Below are positions 43,201 to 45,483 of a stretch of DNA of 45,483 nt, piece by piece. The position numbers were made by a program, and so were the translations under genes. The number at the start of each line of letters is the position of its first letter. Position 1 is the first letter of the stretch. Source of the stretch: Alphaproteobacteria bacterium (GTDB lineage Bacteria > Pseudomonadota > Gammaproteobacteria > JAGOUN01); NCBI GenBank assembly GCA_021151585.1, contig JAGKWX010000017.1, positions 1 to 45,483 on the forward strand, read 5' to 3'. The notes below the pieces were generated by a model. The model did no database searches, was not told the DNA's origin, and saw only the letters and a program-made list of their open reading frames with translations.

Positions 43201-45483
43201 TCAGAGTGTCCATGAATTGCGTTTCTATGTTTATATTCAAAAAAATAGCGAATTGTTAGAAGGTTTATATGAATGGCAAAGTGGATCATTAATAGCTTGT
43301 AATGTACGAAGTCCTTATCCAATTACTTTAGATCATCACGGTGATAATGCTTGTGTATTTGCTGATGCATCGGCGATTATCATCCTCACTACAATTGGTC
43401 ATCAGAATTCAGGTCTCTATCAGAAAATGGGAGCGTTGGCACAAATGTGGGTGCTCAATGCGATTGAGCATCAACTAGGGCTTTGTGCTATGGGCTTGCC
43501 TATTTTGCCTGAAGCGCTTTGTGAGGCGATGGAAGGTGAGATACATATGGCTTATGCTGTTGGTCATATCAGTCAAGTTCAGTTAAATGATAGAGCGGCA
43601 TCAGGAGTAGGAAATAGTTCCACAAATCTTAGCCAATTTCTTTATGAAAAATTAACGCAGCAACAAACATTACCTAGTTATTCTATTCCTAAAGAATACA
43701 TTGAGATTCCATCAATCCCCTTAACTGCTAATAATAAAGTAGATAACGCAGGTTTGTTGATGATTTATCGGGAAAAAGCTAAAAAAATTCCTGAGAAGCC
43801 TGTGAAGAAATTAACTTCAGAAATTATACCTAGTAATGAAATTTCGTTTGTTATTGCATTGATTGAAAAATCGATAGGGAAATCTATAGAAATTAACAAA
43901 ACTTGGAAAGAAAATGGGATCGCATCCTACAACTCGGTGATCTTAAGAGCTGAGTTAGAAGAACATGGTTTTAATTTGAGGATTACAGATCTTTTAAAAG
44001 ATAACACAGTTGCTCAATGCATTCACAATTTGTTAGCTGTAACAGAATGTATGCCTACTGAGTCTCAACCGGTTATTCAATCAACAGCGATACCCAATAC
44101 TTATGAACCCATTGCTATTATTGGTATGAGCGCACGGTTTCCTGGCGCAAACAGTTTGGAGGCTTATTGGAAATTATTACGCGATGGTATAGATGGATTG
44201 ACTTATTATCCACAAAGAAATTCAGAACAAACACTCAAAATAAAAAGCCATGGCGATATTGATGGATTGTTAGACTTTGATAACCAATTTTTTCGAATCC
44301 CGCCTAAAGAAGCAACTTTAATGCACCCCGGGCAACGTGTCTGGTTAGAATCTGTATGGCATGCTTTAGAAGATGCAGGTTATGCTGATAGTAGAAATGA
44401 TGAACGTGTTGGAGTGTATGCTTCTTCAGGAGGAGAACCTTACCTACATTCTTCTTATTATGAAAAAGATGGATTAATTACTCGAACCAACAATGAAGCG
44501 GATTATTTCGCTACTCGAAGTGCTTATGAGTTTAATTTTTTAGGTCCAGCCTTAACCATACAAAGTGCATGCTCCTCTTCTTTGGCTGCAATTCATTTAG
44601 CAATTAAGAGCATTCGCAATGGCGAAGCAACAATGATGATCGCTGGGGGTATACATACATCGCGCTTTAACCAACTTGAAGCGCCTTACTATCCGAAAAA
44701 AACTATATTTTCTCAAAATGGTCAATGTCAACCCTATAGTCATCATGCTGATGGTATCGTCGAAACTCAAGGTGTTGGCGTCGTAGTTTTAAAACCATTA
44801 TCCAAAGCAATGGCAAATGGCGATTATATTTATGCGACTGTTCTAGGTAGTGCTCTCAACAATGATGGTAGTCACAAACGTGACTTTACCTCTCCTAATG
44901 GAGATGCTCAGCGCGATGTAATCTCTGCTGCTTTGAAGGATGCACGAGTGGATGCCTCAACAATTACAGCTATCGAAGGACACGGCACTGGGACACCTAT
45001 GGGAGACCCTATCGAATTTGAAGCACTAAAAATAATATATGGAAAACAAAATAAAGTAGCTTTGGGATCAGTGAAAAGTAACATTGGTCATACGGTTACT
45101 GCTGCAGGTGTTGCTGGGTTTATGAAGATGGCGTTGTCACTACGATATGCAGTACTGCCAGCCAGTTTACATATCGACCAACCCAATCCTGAATTACATA
45201 TTGATAAAACTCAATTTGAACTTAATACTCAAACCAGAGCTTGGAGAAGTAGTGAATCAGTATTAAGAGGAGCAGTCAGTTCTTTTGGTATGGGCGGCAC
45301 GAATGCTCACGTGATATTGGAAGAAGCGCCTAAAACGCTGTTAAGCGATGAAGAACGTTTAGCCCATCAATGGATTGGTGTCAGTGATAGTTCTGTTCCT
45401 CTTCACAAGAGTACCGATCAAGGTCCTTGGTTGTTTGTCCTCTCTGCGAAAACCTCAACGGCCTTGCAATCCCAAGTGAAGCA
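37268..45483 (+). CDS. Hybrid trans-AT-like PKS / thiazole-forming NRPS megasynthase (3' partial)
   Basis: An open frame of 2738 codons that runs off the right edge. ATG 37268 follows an in-frame stop at 37262; the Shine-Dalgarno is weak. Domains in order: KS1 (22-443), KS-AT-type linkers without an AT (444-710), ACP (Ser761), heterocyclisation domain Cy (about 820-1260), adenylation domain (1278-2165) interrupted between A8 and A10 by a nitroreductase-like oxidase (about 1780-2100), PCP (Ser2220) and KS2 (2280-2690) followed by the start of another linker. By established NRPS logic it takes an acyl unit, adds and cyclises cysteine, oxidises the thiazoline to thiazole, and passes it to KS2. 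No loading module precedes KS1, so another protein must feed it. The whole cluster is not visible, hence no product name. Confidence 0.92.
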   Translation, partial: MFRGHGSLSKKYDSVSSVNDEFDSISIVGYSLRSPGANSAEEFWQLVSTQKEALTDYRISDRLKIKDVNLDKTVYRGGLLKSPIDQFDPGFFAIDPAEATFMDPQQRILLETTWHALEHAGITCDTLSHLKTGIFVGASNQDFGKLITKYTPVDQYHRHVNPGGHNGTLAGRLAYFLKTKGPSIVFDNACASSLTALHYARQSIQSGEIDVAIVGGVNLILSSDFTVGDLAMGVISKSGTLRSFSDDANGYLRSDGIAVVVLCHSQVAQDKLFNIHGILSATCITQEVETKHFTVPGVNSQVSAMKYALSQASIQAEDIDVIEAHATGTLIGDAIELSAIEKVHETRSSDKPLLVCSSKPNIGHAEAASGLISLIKILLTMQHELIPGQINYSGYNSRTTNKSTPIQILESSVPWRAEEQRIRRAAITSLSYAGTNVHAIISEPSKQTLTDEIRLTRQWEMLVKDDLSLRDLPDWAMSHQENPSCLLLISARTENALRFQLKQFKEYLETVENTPKNWLNIAYSSAVSRQHFENRVAILAKNISEAVEQLSDLLKLEKLPVARFDESSETEIDEKFNNIEITDIQISQILVQYKNDILFRYFVNRELSVSQKYLLKITLNDLSKIKTVALKDFSDLKLAFLSAQINYNKFMGLPEEIRGTDFSSLGFQHQLLTSYLKGISINWERVWFGSIRKRVSLPFYSFEHQSYWPAILGGDNVATRNLSISIARNDDDAQLLAIFSKVTKNNIKDIDSNFFDCGGSSIKLAELQDEILSQMGVEIALISLFELSSVRNISDKLPIDRNIAKPLLIEADVQNKYQPFPLTPIQQAYLYGRALPIKMLGGVSTHLYYEVDWNELDITKFEQSFNQMIQRHDMLRAIINQSGKQIILENPGYYKICAYDFSAIHSQEDNPSDTALRELRSHEKFQADQWPLFRVEVIQYQQAYRILLSFDCLIIDMFSMHTLMREWFHLYHSSGQTLVPLQLSFRDYVLATQSSVTKTYERAKSYWLERIPDLPGAPELPFRMHPSELKAMTFTRLTKTIPATQWNAIKTKAALHHLSPTSVLLSLFAAVIAKWSTNKSFLLNLTLFNRQPIHAEIQQILGDFTVTELLAVDATILAKNSFMTFLHAMHRRLWEDLEHTAFDGVSVTRELLRQKYSQNDYIVAPVVFTSLLNLGENKQSGTWLVMDNIRYSITQTPQVHLDHKTFEQDGALVAEWDYPQGLFDDILIADMHTCYCDLVEKIAEHDWQEKLPEVLPHWQKQVIYYEPVEHFSEEEKGLHQLFDQSRQKYPSNIAVISEDQTLTYHQIYATAQRIAQQLAPIAKTNELIAVLCPPGWRQVTACLGIQYAGSAYLPLEVNLPEKYLSDLLIETNAKAIISCYQFSELLNKICENNAVTKIILDEVTETCEHHIDQNYAPDNLAYVIFTSGTTGKPKGVMISHRAAVNTILDINQRFKVNEHDKVFAISKLNFDLSVYDIYGLLTVGGQVIFPALIDDKEPARWYELCRQHEVSIWNSVPMIVEMLVSYLDAKKKHTLQLPSLRLVMMSGDWIPLQLPEQISKYCLNPNLLRVSLGGATEGSIWSIAYEIKAIHSGWTSIPYGKALSNQTMMILDELLQASPVGIEGDIYIGGIGVAKGYWRNVEKTQAAFKFNPADGRMIYRTGDRGYKNANGEIIFCGRIDNQVKINGYRIELGGITTSLNQISGIEDSAVIPVEDQGGKKLVAFVKRVKPIRFEEMLNRISSSLSANEKIEFAITSQQSFHQKILQGAKRLGLTDSIVEPSIWYARKSYRQFNSDSLVKIEELVQLFSSTTKSIFKQAPKSLSSLLSVCAAVSDEKHSLPKYVYPSAGSSYSIKIYVLVGEGSDEIAAGTYYYYAKEHALYQLDTQKTHSGLSLITVAYNDLIKPLYGKRSAEFADYEEGAIQALLSLAANQLGWRVQPSITKSAHDLVTLLNLGDQDRILSHIDIKTSTDSTSPSIFQSVHELRFYVYIQKNSELLEGLYEWQSGSLIACNVRSPYPITLDHHGDNACVFADASAIIILTTIGHQNSGLYQKMGALAQMWVLNAIEHQLGLCAMGLPILPEALCEAMEGEIHMAYAVGHISQVQLNDRAASGVGNSSTNLSQFLYEKLTQQQTLPSYSIPKEYIEIPSIPLTANNKVDNAGLLMIYREKAKKIPEKPVKKLTSEIIPSNEISFVIALIEKSIGKSIEINKTWKENGIASYNSVILRAELEEHGFNLRITDLLKDNTVAQCIHNLLAVTECMPTESQPVIQSTAIPNTYEPIAIIGMSARFPGANSLEAYWKLLRDGIDGLTYYPQRNSEQTLKIKSHGDIDGLLDFDNQFFRIPPKEATLMHPGQRVWLESVWHALEDAGYADSRNDERVGVYASSGGEPYLHSSYYEKDGLITRTNNEADYFATRSAYEFNFLGPALTIQSACSSSLAAIHLAIKSIRNGEATMMIAGGIHTSRFNQLEAPYYPKKTIFSQNGQCQPYSHHADGIVETQGVGVVVLKPLSKAMANGDYIYATVLGSALNNDGSHKRDFTSPNGDAQRDVISAALKDARVDASTITAIEGHGTGTPMGDPIEFEALKIIYGKQNKVALGSVKSNIGHTVTAAGVAGFMKMALSLRYAVLPASLHIDQPNPELHIDKTQFELNTQTRAWRSSESVLRGAVSSFGMGGTNAHVILEEAPKTLLSDEERLAHQWIGVSDSSVPLHKSTDQGPWLFVLSAKTSTALQSQVK
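37331..39400 (+). other. KS1 with post-KS linker but no acyltransferase
   Basis: The KS triad is complete: Cys190 in DNACASSLTA (D-N-A instead of the usual D-T-A), His325 in EAHATGTL and His364 in NIGHAEAASG. After it come LLLISARTENALRF (KS-AT linker) and, about 230 residues later, VSLPFYSFEHQSYW (post-AT linker). The roughly 110 residues between have no GHS-x-G, so the AT is missing and malonyl must be supplied in trans, or KS1 does no extension. Confidence 0.8.
39725..41040 (+). other. Cy (heterocyclisation) domain
   Basis: A condensation-type domain beginning FPLTPIQQAYLYGRA. Instead of HHxxxDG it has DCLIIDMFS (Asp951, Asp956, Ser959), the DxxxxDxxS motif of heterocyclisation domains, which condense and cyclise Cys, Ser or Thr to a five-membered ring. 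It follows the first ACP (motif DCGGSSI, Ser761). Confidence 0.88.
41099..43770 (+). other. Adenylation domain with inserted oxidase, probably cysteine-specific
   Basis: A3 is FTSGTTGKPKGVMISH (1425), A4 NFDLSVYDIYG, A5 LGGATEGSIWS (1572), A8 KINGYRIELGG (1684), and A10 SIPLTANNKVD (Lys2157). DLSVYD and GGATEGSIWS are typical of cysteine-activating domains paired with Cy. Between A8 and A10 lie about 440 residues containing IWYARKSYRQF and YPSAGSSYSIKIYV (1844), the SagB/nitroreductase FMN pattern, as in epothilone- and myxothiazol-type thiazole modules. Confidence 0.85.
44105..45483 (+). other. KS2 and start of the following linker (partial)
   Basis: A canonical ketosynthase: EPIAIIGMSARFPGA, Cys2435 in QSACSSSLAA, His2572 in EGHGTGTPMGDP, His2608 in SNIGHTVTAAG and FGMGGTNAHVI. 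It receives the thiazolyl chain from the preceding PCP (GIASYNS, Ser2220; Ala replaces the usual Asp before the serine). The window ends inside the post-KS linker (LFVLSAKTSTAL), so whether an AT follows is not visible. Confidence 0.88.

Noticed and set aside
1..45483. CRISPR arrays, tRNA and rRNA genes
   Set aside because: No spaced direct-repeat array and no T-loop-like GTTCGAATC pattern with a plausible acceptor stem was seen; the only regular tandem repeat is the coding WD40 repeat.

Overview
The window is about 45.5 kb of AT-rich bacterial DNA. Gene content fits a host-associated gammaproteobacterium, most likely of the order Legionellales (Coxiellaceae-like). Pointers are a bioB-F-H-C-D operon divergent from bioA, a short lysine/alanine-rich histone H1-like protein, large helical proteins without recognisable domains, a WD40 protein, and many decayed insertion sequences. 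The assignment is an inference from gene content; no rRNA or tRNA was found to confirm it.

Layout. 1-2476: the tail of an IS630-type transposase, a 558-aa protein of unknown function and a gene-poor spacer. 2477-9816: eight tightly packed, often overlapping genes (DRE-TIM aldolase, two unknown proteins, alpha/beta hydrolase, a dehydrogenase-CinA fusion, RraA-like protein, DUF6282-like hydrolase, Bcr/CflA-type MFS exporter) behind one good promoter; this looks like an uncharacterised small-molecule pathway. 9817-12960: a decayed region, then a GT83 (ArnT-like) glycosyltransferase convergent with a LpxB-N-like membrane protein and a GT2 glycosyltransferase, a probable lipid A or envelope glycan modification set. 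13132-15319: HU-like protein, UmuC and histone H1-like protein. 15515-18514: a frameshifted gene cut by an IS30 remnant, a small membrane protein and a seven-bladed WD40 protein with nearly identical blades. 18654-25032: birA and a complete biotin cluster (bioD, bioC, a very short bioH, bioF, bioB, divergent bioA) with a BirA operator. 25100-30667: transposase remnant, a small ORF, a 1101-aa unknown protein, a YgjP-type metalloprotease and a YaiI-family protein. 30668-31979: mobile-element debris with a truncated tyrosine recombinase.

32090-45483 is the most interesting block: an alpha/beta-hydrolase-fold protein lacking its nucleophile serine, an ABC exporter, two SAP/DUF6434-type paralogues, and a giant hybrid PKS-NRPS that runs off the right edge. 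Its visible order is KS - (no AT) - ACP - Cy - A with an oxidase inserted between A8 and A10 - PCP - KS, the arrangement expected for making a thiazole from cysteine and passing it to a polyketide module. A 51-bp sequence occurs twice in inverted orientation, once upstream of the ABC exporter and once upstream of the second SAP gene and the megasynthase, suggesting shared control of export and synthesis. The cluster continues beyond the window, so the product cannot be predicted.
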